Notes: generated by a model from the sequence alone, not told the origin. 64,000 nt of DNA from Psychromonas aquimarina ATCC BAA-1526 (GCF_000428725.1 NZ_AUAM01000022.1:1-64000), one strand, 5' to 3'. Counted from the stretch's first letter, positions 17,152 through 26,970 are shown. Numbers and translations: made by a program.

Positions 17152-17194
17152 TAAGTTGAAGCTTGTTTATGATTTTATTATCTTTTTCTCATGA

Positions 17195-18646
17195 GTGGTT
17201 ATTGTGCTTAAAAAATCCGTGATTATTTCACTCTGTTTTCTCTTTTCACTGCTCAGCAGCGCGACACATGCGTCGAATTCACTTCCTGATATCGGCACCG
17301 TCGGCGCGGGGGCTTTAACAATTGAAAAAGAAAAAGAGTACGGCTGGGCATTCCGCTTAATGGCCAATCAGGGACTGCCGATTATTCATGATCCGGTTTT
17401 AAATTATTATATTGAAGACTTAGGGCAAAACCTGGTCAGCCATGCTGATTCAGTAAAACTTCCCTTCAACTTCTTTCTTATTGACGATAAAGAGATTAAC
17501 GCGGCGGCCTTTTTAGGCGGCAATGTAAAAATTCATACCGGGCTGTTTTTATACGCTCAAAACGAAAGTGAACTGGCTGGTGTTATCGCCCATGAAATCG
17601 CGCATATTACCCAGCGTCATCTGGCACGTATGATTGAACAGCAGTCATTCAGTAACCCCGCTTCTTTAGCTGCACTTGCGGGCTCTCTGCTGCTTGCTGT
17701 TGTTTCTCCAACGGCCGGCATGGCGGCCTTAACCACCACCATGGCCGTAACAGCACAGTCACAAATTAATTATACCAGACTGCATGAATATGAAGCCGAT
17801 AGAATAGGTATACAGACATTAGCCGGCGCCGGTTACAATCCTTACGGCATGGCCGATTTTTTCAGTAAACTGGCGGAAAAATATAAATATGCCAATATGC
17901 CGCCGCAGATGCTGTCAACTCACCCTTTACCAGAAACCCGTTTAGCTGAATCACGCCTGCGGGCAGGTCAGTTCGAGAAAAAGCATTATAAAAACAGCCT
18001 CGATTATCAGCTGAGCAAAGCGCGAATTACGGTTCGTTACAATAACATTTCAGCAAAAGCCGCAGTCAGTTTTTATCAGAGTCAAATTAAAAACCATAAA
18101 TATCAGTTAAAAGAAGCCGCATTATACGGTCTGGCATTGGCTTATTTTCAGAATAAAGATTATGAAAAAGCCCAGGAGATCAATGCGCAGTTATTAAAAG
18201 AGCAGCCGGGCAACCTGTTTTATAACGACTTAGCAGCAGATACTGCGCTTGCATTAAAAAACCCGAAGAAAATTATTGCACCATTATCAGCTCTTTATAA
18301 AAAAACACCAAATAACCCGGTTATCGTGCTCAACCTGGTGATCGCACTGCAGGAAAACAAACAGTACAAAGAAGCAGAGAAAAAACTCGAACTGTTTATC
18401 CGTTCACACCCGGAGCATGTTCTGGCGCACCTGTTAGCCATTGATCTTTACAAAATTATGAACATCCGCTCTAAGGAGTACGCCAGCAGAGCACAGTATT
18501 TAGCACTGCAGGGACGTTTTAGAGAGGCAAGCCAGGAGATGGGCAGTGCACTGGTTTATGCAGATAAGAAATTAGATCAGGCGCGTTACAGTGCAAAAAT
18601 TGAACTTTATAAAAAAGATGACCTGCGTCTGCAGTCATTAAAATAA
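17195..18646 (+). CDS. bepA: Periplasmic beta-barrel assembly protease BepA
   Basis: This 483-residue M48 metalloprotease has tetratricopeptide repeats. A signal peptide (about 1-26) is followed by the protease domain with the zinc motif H133-E-I-A-H137 and the third ligand in the EADRIG motif (E200). TPR-like helices fill about 290-470. BepA degrades stalled LptD and assists outer-membrane barrel assembly. The gene starts with GTG at 17195 or, with better Shine-Dalgarno spacing, GTG at 17204. It converges on the S49 peptidase gene with a perfect palindrome between them. Confidence 0.93.
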   Translation: MVIVLKKSVIISLCFLFSLLSSATHASNSLPDIGTVGAGALTIEKEKEYGWAFRLMANQGLPIIHDPVLNYYIEDLGQNLVSHADSVKLPFNFFLIDDKEINAAAFLGGNVKIHTGLFLYAQNESELAGVIAHEIAHITQRHLARMIEQQSFSNPASLAALAGSLLLAVVSPTAGMAALTTTMAVTAQSQINYTRLHEYEADRIGIQTLAGAGYNPYGMADFFSKLAEKYKYANMPPQMLSTHPLPETRLAESRLRAGQFEKKHYKNSLDYQLSKARITVRYNNISAKAAVSFYQSQIKNHKYQLKEAALYGLALAYFQNKDYEKAQEINAQLLKEQPGNLFYNDLAADTALALKNPKKIIAPLSALYKKTPNNPVIVLNLVIALQENKQYKEAEKKLELFIRSHPEHVLAHLLAIDLYKIMNIRSKEYASRAQYLALQGRFREASQEMGSALVYADKKLDQARYSAKIELYKKDDLRLQSLK

Positions 18647-18654
18647 GCAGTCCA

Positions 18655-18680
18655 CAAGGGATAAAATATTTTATCCCTTG
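18655..18680. terminator. Bidirectional terminator between bepA and the S49 peptidase gene
   Basis: A perfect 26-bp palindrome (CAAGGGATAAAAT and its complement) lies between two converging genes. Confidence 0.8.
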
Positions 18681-18703
18681 CTTCGGAGCTGTTTTATACA
18701 AAG

Positions 18704-19663
18704 CTACTGCAGGGTAAAATCACTCGTTTCAGATTTCAGCTGTGAGGCAAGGCCGGAGCCTATTGATAAACCCAGTTTTTTAGTTATCGTTTCCAGCGTT
18801 GACGGACGCACTGAATAATCAACAATATTTTCAGCTTTCACAATTTCCCGGGCAACATAACCGGGACTGCCTAAACCGTCAATCAGACCGAGTTTAAGGG
18901 CCTGTTCACCGTTCCAGATCAGACCTGAGTATAGTTCCACTGTCGATCCAGCTTTATTAAGACGCTCGCCGCGCCCCTCTTCCACTACTTTTATAAACTG
19001 CTTATGCGTTACATCCAGTACTTCCTGCCAGAAGAGCTGCTCTTCCTCTTTAGCCGGTGAAAACGGATCTAAAAATGCCTTATGCTCACCCGATGTAAAA
19101 TGACGGCGCTCCACCCCCATTTTTTTCATCAGATCCACAAAACCAAAACTTGATGCAGTCACCCCGATAGAGCCGACCAGGCTCGCTTTGTCCGCATAAA
19201 TATCATCAGCGGCGGCCGCCATATAATAACCGCCGGAGGCGCCAAGCTCAGCAATAACAGCATACAGTTTTTTATCAGGATGCAGACCGCGCAGACGTTT
19301 AATTTCATCATAAACATAACCTGCCTGCACAGGGCTGCCGCCGGGGCTGTTGATAACCAGCATAACGGCCTGACTATGTTCATTTTTAAATGCTTCCCGC
19401 AGCCCGGTAACAATCGAGTTGGCATTAGCGTCCTGATCCGCCGCAATTACACCGTTAACCTGAACCATAGCTGTATGGCTGTCATTCTGCTTATCACTGC
19501 CCATATCCGGGCCGGCACTCATAAATAATATCAATAGAATAAACAGATAAATAAAAGTTAAGCTTTTAAACAGAACTCCCCAGCGTCGTGCTTTTTTCTG
19601 TTCAGAGAAGGTCTCTTTCATAACCCCCTGCAGCCATTTTTCCTGTTGTGAATTATCTTCCAT
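18704..19663 (-). CDS. S49 family signal peptide peptidase (36-kDa SppA type)
   Basis: This 319-residue inner-membrane protease has a cytoplasmic N-terminus (1-31), one membrane segment (about 32-48) and a periplasmic S49 domain. The Ser-Lys dyad is predicted to be S143 (ELGASGGYY) and K195 (SGEHKAFLDP). The PGGSP motif lies at 107-111. It is the short form, like Bacillus SppA, and not the double-domain E. coli SppA. It would degrade signal peptides left in the membrane. Confidence 0.9.
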   Translation of the reverse strand: MEDNSQQEKWLQGVMKETFSEQKKARRWGVLFKSLTFIYLFILLILFMSAGPDMGSDKQNDSHTAMVQVNGVIAADQDANANSIVTGLREAFKNEHSQAVMLVINSPGGSPVQAGYVYDEIKRLRGLHPDKKLYAVIAELGASGGYYMAAAADDIYADKASLVGSIGVTASSFGFVDLMKKMGVERRHFTSGEHKAFLDPFSPAKEEEQLFWQEVLDVTHKQFIKVVEEGRGERLNKAGSTVELYSGLIWNGEQALKLGLIDGLGSPGYVAREIVKAENIVDYSVRPSTLETITKKLGLSIGSGLASQLKSETSDFTLQ

Positions 19664-19775
19664 TTATTACGCCCATTTGATATTTACAAAGGTTTTATTC
19701 TAAATCCCCGCCGATAATAAAGCACTCAATTCTTCACATACCTTACAACAGGCGGCTTAGTTCATGCATTAATGA

Positions 19776-22049
19776 TTAATTACCAGCAGCGGCAATCCAT
19801 TTCTTCAGTTCAATTATGTCATTCTGATATTCTGATTTAAGTAACTCTACCCAGTCATCAATATTGTCCCACCATGCTGGTAAATCCGGAGACTGCACTT
19901 TCTGCGCTAGCTCCTGAATACGCTTTAAACCTACTGAGCCGGCGGCTCCTTTAATTTTATGTGCTTCGCTGACAATGCCTTTTTTATCTTTTGCTGTCAT
20001 ATTTGAATCTAAAATATGCAGATAATCGGGCATCATTTTTTCTAACAAAGCGACGTTTTCCAGCATCACAGATACCGGCAGAAACTCCAGTAACTCCGTT
20101 AACATCACTTCATCAAACAATACTTTTTGTGTCACCTGGACCTGCTCTGCGCATAGCTGCTCATTTTTTTCTAGTGCGTCTACAGAAACAAACAACCTTT
20201 TGATCATCTCATTGAGAGGCAAAATACTCAAAGGTTTGCCTAACGCGTCATCCATTCCCTGCTTAATAAACTGCTTTTTATCTGCAAATACATTAGCCGT
20301 CAGCGCGACAATCGGCGGCAGATCTTCGCCGTGTATCTCACGCAGCTTACTGGTGATCTGATAGCCGTCCATATCGGGCAGCTGGATATCCATTAAAATT
20401 AACTGATACTTTTTAGCGGCAACTTTCTGCAATGCCTGCTCGCCGTTTTCAGCACACTCGACCTGATGCCCTAGTTTTTCTAATAATGCCTTGGCGACTA
20501 AAATATTCAGTTCAATATCTTCAACTAATAAAATAGACAGTCCCGGCAGTGCGGGCAGTGCTCTTTTTTGTTCAAGCCCTTTATCCGGACACTGCACCGG
20601 AAAACATAATTTAAAAGTACTGCCGGTGCCGACTTCACTGTTAACGGTTATCCTGCCGTCCATCGCTTTAACGATTTTCGAGGAAACAGCCAGACCTATA
20701 CCGGTTCCCGTGGCATGTTTATTACCTTTCACCTGGTAATACATAGCAAAAATTTTATCAAACTGATCTTCTGGAATACCAATACCAGAGTCCTGCACTT
20801 CAAAACAGAGCTCTGCACTATGATCATTTTCACGCTCACTGTAACAGCGGATGCAGACTTCCCCCTGCTCAGTAAATTTGACGGCATTGGTGATCAGGTT
20901 CCACAGAACCTGTCGTAACCGTGTATCATCGGCATCAATATAATCAGGCAGCTCTCCCTGCTGTTCAAAGCGCAGTGTTAAACCTTTCTGTTCCGCCTGG
21001 ATAAAAGCTAAACTCTTTAAGTCACTGATAAAATCAACCATATGAATATGATTACTAACCAGATTCAAACGGCGCCGGTCCAGTTTGTCTAAATCAACAA
21101 TATCATTAAAGATATTGCCTAAAGTAATCGCACTCATATGAATCGTTTTCAGATGTTTCATCTGCTCACTGGTCAGTTTCTCGTCCAGCAGCATACGGCT
21201 TAAACCAACAATTCCGTTTAACGGTGTTCTTAACTCATGGCTTATGGTAGAAATAAAGGTAGTTTTATCACGACTGGCTTTTTCCAGATATTCCTGATGT
21301 TTTTTACGTTCGGTGATATCCCTGCCGAAACCGATAATGCCGACACACTCTTTATGGCTGTTATAAAGCGGCAGGGCGCGTACTTCAAAATAGGCTTGCT
21401 TGCCGTTAGGATAATGTAACCAGTGCTCGTGGATCAGCTCCTGCTGAGTTTCCTTAACTTTGTTATCTCGTGTAACCACTTCCTTAGCATAAGCTTCGCT
21501 GTAGATATCAAAGGGGGTAAGACCAATAAGTTCTTTTTCGGTTTTACCGGTCAGCACTTCCATCGCTTTGTTGCAGCTGACAAAGCGCCCCTGTAAATCA
21601 CGATGAAAAACCAGATCCGGTGAGGTATTAATAAAGGAGCGTAATAATATGGCGCTTTCTTCAAGCTTAAGCTGAGTTTTCTCTCTTTCGATAATCTCAG
21701 ATTCTAAGGCACGGGTTTTTTCCTGATCGTTATTGAGAAGAACTTTTAAGGTAGCTACCGTATTTCCAAGGTGTTCTCTGGCCTCTTCTAAATCCCCGAC
21801 AACCACAGTTAAAAAATACACCGCCCAGGGGGTAATTAATAAACCTAAAATAAATGAGCGTGAAACACTGACGATATCCAGTGGTCGATCAAAGTAATAG
21901 GCGAGTAACATTTGAAGTACCGAATCAGCACAAATAATTGCCACGGCAAGGATCAGGCTGAAACGAATTGTCCCGGACCTTTTCAGTAAAGCTACATAAT
22001 AGTGAACCCAGGTTTTAAGGTTAAATATACTCACATTCATCTCAGTCAT
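19776..22049 (-). CDS. arcB: Aerobic respiration control sensor kinase ArcB
   Basis: This 757-residue tripartite hybrid kinase phosphorylates ArcA under reducing conditions. Two membrane segments (about 27-50 and 65-84) are followed by a coiled linker, a PAS domain (about 135-245), the kinase core with H271 (STISHELRTP), N and G boxes, a receiver with D554 (LMDIQLP) and an HPt domain with H697 (EAHKIKGAAGS). The match to E. coli ArcB is strong throughout. The E. coli redox cysteine 180 has its counterpart at C159 (SCNKAM), but the position of C241 is Y220 (KQAYFEVR). Another cysteine, C235, occurs 15 residues on. No arcA is in the window. Confidence 0.96.
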   Translation of the reverse strand: MTEMNVSIFNLKTWVHYYVALLKRSGTIRFSLILAVAIICADSVLQMLLAYYFDRPLDIVSVSRSFILGLLITPWAVYFLTVVVGDLEEAREHLGNTVATLKVLLNNDQEKTRALESEIIEREKTQLKLEESAILLRSFINTSPDLVFHRDLQGRFVSCNKAMEVLTGKTEKELIGLTPFDIYSEAYAKEVVTRDNKVKETQQELIHEHWLHYPNGKQAYFEVRALPLYNSHKECVGIIGFGRDITERKKHQEYLEKASRDKTTFISTISHELRTPLNGIVGLSRMLLDEKLTSEQMKHLKTIHMSAITLGNIFNDIVDLDKLDRRRLNLVSNHIHMVDFISDLKSLAFIQAEQKGLTLRFEQQGELPDYIDADDTRLRQVLWNLITNAVKFTEQGEVCIRCYSERENDHSAELCFEVQDSGIGIPEDQFDKIFAMYYQVKGNKHATGTGIGLAVSSKIVKAMDGRITVNSEVGTGSTFKLCFPVQCPDKGLEQKRALPALPGLSILLVEDIELNILVAKALLEKLGHQVECAENGEQALQKVAAKKYQLILMDIQLPDMDGYQITSKLREIHGEDLPPIVALTANVFADKKQFIKQGMDDALGKPLSILPLNEMIKRLFVSVDALEKNEQLCAEQVQVTQKVLFDEVMLTELLEFLPVSVMLENVALLEKMMPDYLHILDSNMTAKDKKGIVSEAHKIKGAAGSVGLKRIQELAQKVQSPDLPAWWDNIDDWVELLKSEYQNDIIELKKWIAAAGN

Positions 22050-22349
22050 TTAAAATAAAAAATTATTCCATTGTAATCAAAAATCATTTCAACTTATTAA
22101 AGTTATTACGCATTTTTCCAATTAAATTGAAAAAATCATCTGTATTAAGGCAATTAAGGCAGGCCGTAAGCCTATATTATAAGAAGTTGTTGTTAATCCT
22201 TTTCATTTCGTGGTTTTTAATTCTCCTTAACAGGTCTATAATGCACCGCCTAAATTTTTATTTTATCAGTACACCCAGCCGCTTATAAATACAAATTCCC
22301 AGTTGGCCCGGCTATTGATAACACTTACTGTTTAAGGGAGTTTTTCCAA

Positions 22350-23270
22350 ATGGCAATGCCAGATATCGCAAATAGTGCACAAGCTCAAACCGAGGGTACA
22401 CTCGACCGTGTTGGTATGAGTAATATCGAGCTACCTTTGATGGTACAAACAGATGACTGCGCGCCGCAACAAGTAAGTGCCAGTGCTGAATTATTTGTTA
22501 ATCTTGGAGATGCTCAAGCGAAAGGCATTCATATGTCCCGCCTGTACCTGCAGCTGGATCAGCTTTCTACTGAATCAGAGTTAACACTTGAAACACTAAC
22601 AACTCTGCTGGAAGGATTTATTAAAAGCCACCATGAACTCAGCCAGCAGGCTTTTGTTAAGTTTGCTTTTGATTATCACCTGCGCCGTAAATCATTAATC
22701 AGTGAAAAACGCGGCTGGAAAGCTTATCCGGTTATTATCAACGGCCTGCTGACCGATGGTAATCTTGAACTTGAACTGCAGGTTAATGTACCTTATTCAT
22801 CAACCTGTCCTTGTTCAGCAGCCTTAGCACGTCAGCTTATTCAGGATGCTTTCCTGCAGAAATACGACCAGCAGGCAGAAATCAGTAAAGATGAAGTATT
22901 ACGCTGGTTAGGCTCAACTCAGGGTATTGTGGCAACACCGCACAGCCAGCGCAGTATTGTGGAAGTGAAAGTTAAACTCAACAAAACGAACTCTTCATTC
23001 CCGGTTATCGAGCTGATAGATTTAGTTGAAGAGACGCTTAAAACCCCCGTGCAGGCGGCGGTAAAGCGTGAAGATGAGCAGGAGTTTGCACGCTTAAACG
23101 GACAGAACTTAATGTTTTGTGAAGACGCGGCTCGTCATCTGCAGTATTCACTTCATCAGCAGAGTAAATTTGATGATTTCTGGCTGCGTGTTAACCATTA
23201 TGAAAGCCTGCATGCCCACGATGCGGTTTCTATCACCACCAAAGGCATCGAAGGCGGTTATTCAGCCTGA
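22350..23270 (+). CDS. folE2: GTP cyclohydrolase type IB
   Basis: This 306-residue enzyme converts GTP to dihydroneopterin triphosphate, the first step in folate (and queuosine precursor) synthesis. It is of the FolE2/MptA family and not the zinc-dependent FolE. The catalytic cysteine is in [15 protein letters not shown], and the family C-terminus SLHAHDAV is present. In some bacteria FolE2 replaces FolE during zinc shortage. No clear Zur site was seen. A TATAAT-like -10 lies at 22237-22242. A terminator follows. Confidence 0.94.
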   Translation: MAMPDIANSAQAQTEGTLDRVGMSNIELPLMVQTDDCAPQQVSASAELFVNLGDAQAKGIHMSRLYLQLDQLSTESELTLETLTTLLEGFIKSHHELSQQAFVKFAFDYHLRRKSLISEKRGWKAYPVIINGLLTDGNLELELQVNVPYSSTCPCSAALARQLIQDAFLQKYDQQAEISKDEVLRWLGSTQGIVATPHSQRSIVEVKVKLNKTNSSFPVIELIDLVEETLKTPVQAAVKREDEQEFARLNGQNLMFCEDAARHLQYSLHQQSKFDDFWLRVNHYESLHAHDAVSITTKGIEGGYSA

Positions 23271-23285
23271 CCTTAACCAGAATAC

Positions 23286-23321
23286 AAAACAGCTGCGGCT
23301 TTAAAACCTGCAGCTGTTTTT
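23286..23321 (+). terminator. Terminator of folE2
   Basis: The perfect 11-bp stem AAAACAGCTGC/GCAGCTGTTTT is followed by another T. It lies 15 nt after the folE2 stop codon. Confidence 0.9.
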
Positions 23322-23346
23322 ACTACGCAGATTAAACACAACCACT

Positions 23347-23583
23347 TCACTCCTGATAATCGATAAATTCTCTTTGTCTGCTTTTTTTATCAGGTACAGC
23401 CTGCGCTTCGATTCTTTCAACGACATCCGTGATTATGCCCTGCTCCTCAATACTTAAGAGCGACTGAGTAAAATAAGCAGATATTAATAAAAGAGTAATC
23501 AGTGCTAAAGCAAAACTTAGTTTAGTTTCAAAAACACCGGCGCTTTTAGGTTTTCTTCTGCCTGAATTCAAAGATTGATTCAA
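23347..23583 (-). CDS. Small membrane protein, cotranscribed with the NosR/CysJ chimera
   Basis: This 78-residue protein has a basic N-terminus (RRKPK), one transmembrane helix (about 22-44) and a charged C-terminal tail. It starts 34 nt after the stop of the large flavoprotein gene on the same strand, so it is probably its operon partner. I do not recognise a family. By analogy with small subunits of membrane oxidoreductases it may stabilise the large protein, but this is inference from position only. Confidence 0.65.
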   Translation of the reverse strand: MNQSLNSGRRKPKSAGVFETKLSFALALITLLLISAYFTQSLLSIEEQGIITDVVERIEAQAVPDKKSRQREFIDYQE

Positions 23584-23617
23584 AATCTGCTCCTTATACT
23601 AGATTAATAAAAACAGC

Positions 23618-26455
23618 CTAATAAATATCTGTTAAAAAACGTTTTTCCTGTTTCATGCTGGCCAGATAGGATAATGCCCGGCCGCGGGACATACTGCCCT
23701 GCAGCTCGATTACCCGCACAATCGCATCTTCGACCCCGACGGCCATATTTGACCTGTCTCCGCAGATATAAATGTGTGCCCCCTGCTCCAGCCAGTTATA
23801 GAACTGGTCGGCCTGCTCTAATATCCGCTGCTGAACATATATTTTATTTTCCTGATCACGGGAAAAAGCCAGATCCAGCGCATTTAACACTCCCCGTTCA
23901 AGATACCCCTGCCATTCATTTTTATACAGATAATCAAGTTCCTGATTCTGGTTGCCTAAAAACAACCAGTTCCTGCCCTGATGTTTTTGTACATCACGTT
24001 CCTGCATAAATGCACGAAAAGGAGCAATTCCGCAGCCGGCGCCGATCATAATTACCGCTGTATCAGTGCACTTCGGCAGGTGGAAATGCTTATTTTCTTG
24101 GATAAATACCTGGATCTCTGTACCGATAGAAGCCCGGCGGCTTAAAAAACCAGAGGCACCGCCGCAATAATCAAAACCGTCAGCCTGATAGTTCACCAGA
24201 GAAACCGTTAAATGCACTTCATCACCTATCGCTGAGCTGCTTGAAGCAATAGAATATTTTCGCGGCGTCACTCTGCGCAGACACAACAGAAACTCCTGCG
24301 CAGAAACAGCGGCAGGATATCTGCGCACGATTTCAAATATCTGATGCCGGGCGGCATAATTTCGAACATGCTCTCGGTCAGCAAGTAAATCCAGCAGTTC
24401 CTGATGCTGACTGAGCAGTGCATATTTTTCAATAAACCCGGGGCGGCACAAAGTTAATTCAAAGGATGTTATCAGGGCCTGACGAATTGTTATGCCGGCC
24501 TTTATTTCACTGCAGGGTGAAATAGACAGGTTGTGCAGAAGAGCATCAACCTGTTCAGCACAGTTTTCAAAAGTAACACTTAGCAGATCGCCGGGTTGAT
24601 ATTGGATCCCGGAGTCCGGTGCAGCTAGTACTATATGATAAAAACCTTTTGCGCAGCCTTTATCACTGATCCTGTTTCTGCTCAGCAGCCGGGCAGAGAA
24701 TACCGGTTTGTCACAGCTGTTGATCTGCTTCGGAGCATTTAAAACAGGCGCTTTAACAGTATCAAAAGCGCCGCCTGCAGATCTGCTTTGTAAAATCTGC
24801 ACAGCTGCTTTTATCCATTTACCGGCCTGTTCCTGGTAATCCCGATCGCAGTCAGCACGTTCTATAAAACACAGCGCGCCAAGATCACTCAGGCGTCGAT
24901 CAAATTCGATTCCCGTTCTGCAGAAAAAACGGTAGCTGCTGTCACCCAGGGCTAATACGGCGTAATGCACATGATTTAATCTGGGAGCATCATCGGCAAA
25001 GAGCTGTTGATGAAAAGACACAGCATCCTGCGGCGGTTCGCCTTCACCATAGGTACTGGTAACAATAATAAGGCGGCTTTGCGGCTTTAACTGCGCAAGC
25101 TGAAAATCAGCCATAGATTTAACTCGAGCAGCTAATCCGCCGCTGTCACAGGCAGCTTTTAGCTGATAAGCCAGATCTCTGCTGTTGCCGGTCTGCGTAG
25201 CAAACACAATAGTAACTGCAGCAGCTCTTTTACTGGAGCTTTCAGCAGCACTGCTCGGACAGCTTAGCTCTTTAACAAAGATATTACTTACTCTGTTCAC
25301 TGCAGCCTGGCGCAGACGAACGGCCTCAGTCAGATACAAACCAACAGGACAGAATAAACGACACCAGAACTGCGGAATAAGAAAAGAGCCAAACAGACTA
25401 ATGGGTAAGATGTACCACTGCAGTCCCATGCCCTGCAGGGAAAACATCATGCTGAAGGGTTCGTAAGAGCCTAAAGCAGGATGACGCGATAAGAAAATAA
25501 GAATAAGTGCAAACCAGCTTAGGCCGTAAACAACTCTTTGAGCATTTCTAACCATGGCGGGATGCAGGGCAAGTTTGATACCGCTTATTTTCTGCAGTAA
25601 ATTCTGAACAACACTGAAAGGACACAAATAACCGCAGTACAGGTTTCGTCCCAGCAGCAGGATCGCACTCAGCACACCGGCAACCAGAATCCACCAGATC
25701 GGGTGCTGCCTGAACTCGGGAACATACCCCATTACAATCCCGGCTAAGGTGCCCAGGCTGATAGAGGCGTTCATATAAAATCCGACAAAAGCCAGAGAAG
25801 CAAAGGGCAGCAGAAACTTAAAAGGTCTGGCAATTTTTTTCGGAGCGTAGACAACAACTAAAACAATGCCGAACAGTACCGTCATTAAAGCCTCATTAAT
25901 GCCGGGAGCCCACTTTGCGCTCTGCCAGGTCTTCTGATAGCCGAGATGATTTTGTGCCCCTTGATGCACAGTCTCACGTATAGCTTTAGTAAAACCCTTT
26001 GATGAAATCGTTGCACCGGAAACAGCGTCAATATCATCCCTCAGAATATAATCACTGCCGACCTGTTTATTTATAAACTGACGGAAAAAGTTCTGTTTGA
26101 TCAGTTTCTGCAGATACGGGGGTGTTTCTTTATGCGACAAAACTGTTACTTCTTTTATTCGAGCGGTCTGCGCCTCTTTGTGCACTTTCACAGCAAGTAT
26201 AAAAGGACCGCCGAATCCTTTACCGACAGCAATTAGCAGTGCTTGATCAGTGCTGTCTGCAGCATCAGTAAATACAACCGGTAAATCAGGGTAAGCTTCA
26301 CTACGGCTCCAGTTGTAATCCGGATACTGCGCTTTAACTAAGGTCAAATAGTCAGCCTTGGAGGCAATATTACCGACAACAAAAGCCAGAATTAATGTGC
26401 ACCAGGCGAATAACTTCCAGATTTTATTAAAATGCACGGATAGGTTAGTTTTCAT
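23618..26455 (-). CDS. NosR-like FMN-binding membrane protein fused to a CysJ-like diflavin reductase
   Basis: This 945-residue chimera begins with a membrane anchor (15-30) and a periplasmic FMN-binding domain carrying the flavinylation motif D143-A-V-S146-G-A-T149, where FMN is normally attached to the threonine. A multi-helix NosR/NapH-type membrane domain follows with two CX3CP motifs, C274..C278-P and C365..C369-P. From about 413 a flavodoxin domain (TIVFATQTGNS) is joined to an FAD/NADPH reductase module (RKYSIASSS at 732-740; GAGCGIAPFRAF at 805-816; terminal Tyr 945) like CysJ or cytochrome P450 reductase. The C-terminal ferredoxin part of NosR is replaced by the diflavin module. I infer electron flow from NADPH through FAD and FMN to the membrane centres and the periplasmic flavin. 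The final acceptor is unknown. Confidence 0.88.
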   Translation of the reverse strand: MKTNLSVHFNKIWKLFAWCTLILAFVVGNIASKADYLTLVKAQYPDYNWSRSEAYPDLPVVFTDAADSTDQALLIAVGKGFGGPFILAVKVHKEAQTARIKEVTVLSHKETPPYLQKLIKQNFFRQFINKQVGSDYILRDDIDAVSGATISSKGFTKAIRETVHQGAQNHLGYQKTWQSAKWAPGINEALMTVLFGIVLVVVYAPKKIARPFKFLLPFASLAFVGFYMNASISLGTLAGIVMGYVPEFRQHPIWWILVAGVLSAILLLGRNLYCGYLCPFSVVQNLLQKISGIKLALHPAMVRNAQRVVYGLSWFALILIFLSRHPALGSYEPFSMMFSLQGMGLQWYILPISLFGSFLIPQFWCRLFCPVGLYLTEAVRLRQAAVNRVSNIFVKELSCPSSAAESSSKRAAAVTIVFATQTGNSRDLAYQLKAACDSGGLAARVKSMADFQLAQLKPQSRLIIVTSTYGEGEPPQDAVSFHQQLFADDAPRLNHVHYAVLALGDSSYRFFCRTGIEFDRRLSDLGALCFIERADCDRDYQEQAGKWIKAAVQILQSRSAGGAFDTVKAPVLNAPKQINSCDKPVFSARLLSRNRISDKGCAKGFYHIVLAAPDSGIQYQPGDLLSVTFENCAEQVDALLHNLSISPCSEIKAGITIRQALITSFELTLCRPGFIEKYALLSQHQELLDLLADREHVRNYAARHQIFEIVRRYPAAVSAQEFLLCLRRVTPRKYSIASSSSAIGDEVHLTVSLVNYQADGFDYCGGASGFLSRRASIGTEIQVFIQENKHFHLPKCTDTAVIMIGAGCGIAPFRAFMQERDVQKHQGRNWLFLGNQNQELDYLYKNEWQGYLERGVLNALDLAFSRDQENKIYVQQRILEQADQFYNWLEQGAHIYICGDRSNMAVGVEDAIVRVIELQGSMSRGRALSYLASMKQEKRFLTDIY

Positions 26456-26545
26456 AAATTACTCTGCTTATTTATTCTGTTATTTGTACAGTCAGAACGG
26501 ACTGAAGGCGGCGGTCTTCAAAAGGAATCCCCTTAACAAAACAAA

Positions 26546-26589
26546 TGTACCGCGCAGTACATAGTTACTTATAAAAAACAGATTGTCAA
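26546..26589 (-). promoter_or_regulatory. Promoter with palindromic operator for the NosR/CysJ chimera
   Basis: On the minus strand a perfect -35 TTGACA (26589-26584) is followed after 17 nt by AACTAT (26566-26561), a weak -10 box. Directly downstream is the perfect inverted repeat TGTAC-N6-GTACA (26561-26546). An operator at the transcription start fits repression by a dimeric regulator, for example of the TetR type. The regulator is not in the window. Confidence 0.6.
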
Positions 26590-26597
26590 TAAAGCTG

Positions 26598-26787
26598 TTA
26601 TACCAATTCCGTTAATTAGATGATCTATTTAGACGTAGAAAAAATGGATGAAAGCAAGGCATTGATTGCAGTAACTAGTTGTTCTAATTGCAAAATCAAT
26701 AACCAAAACACAAATGTTATTTATGTTTAACTAGCATTCATTTTAACCAGTATAAATGAGTAGATAATTATCGGATTTGGTATTATT
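26598..26787. mobile_element. Imperfect palindromic MITE-like repeat
   Basis: About 190 bp are bordered by related inverted ends, TACCAATTCCGTTAATTA on the left and, as complement on the right, TACCAAATCCGATAATTA. There is no coding frame. Ends of this type are frequent in intergenic elements of marine gammaproteobacteria (recollection, not searched). The rest of the 515-bp gap (26788-26970) shows nothing recognisable. Confidence 0.6.
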
Positions 26788-26970
26788 AAGCCCTATTGTG
26801 CTGTAGCGGAGAAAACCAGGAGAAATGTGATAATCAAGAGTAAGGTCAATACGTTATTAAGCTGCAGCTCTGATGACAGAGAGGCTTAATTTCTACGCTT
26901 GCAAAAACAAGGCAGTTAAAATTTATGTATGCTTTAGAAAACAGCAGAATGTTGATTAACCGGAGGGGGC

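Noticed and set aside
26477-26491. CTGT..ACAG pair upstream of the NosR/CysJ chimera, like a LexA box
   Set aside because: The spacing is seven bases, but LexA boxes need eight.
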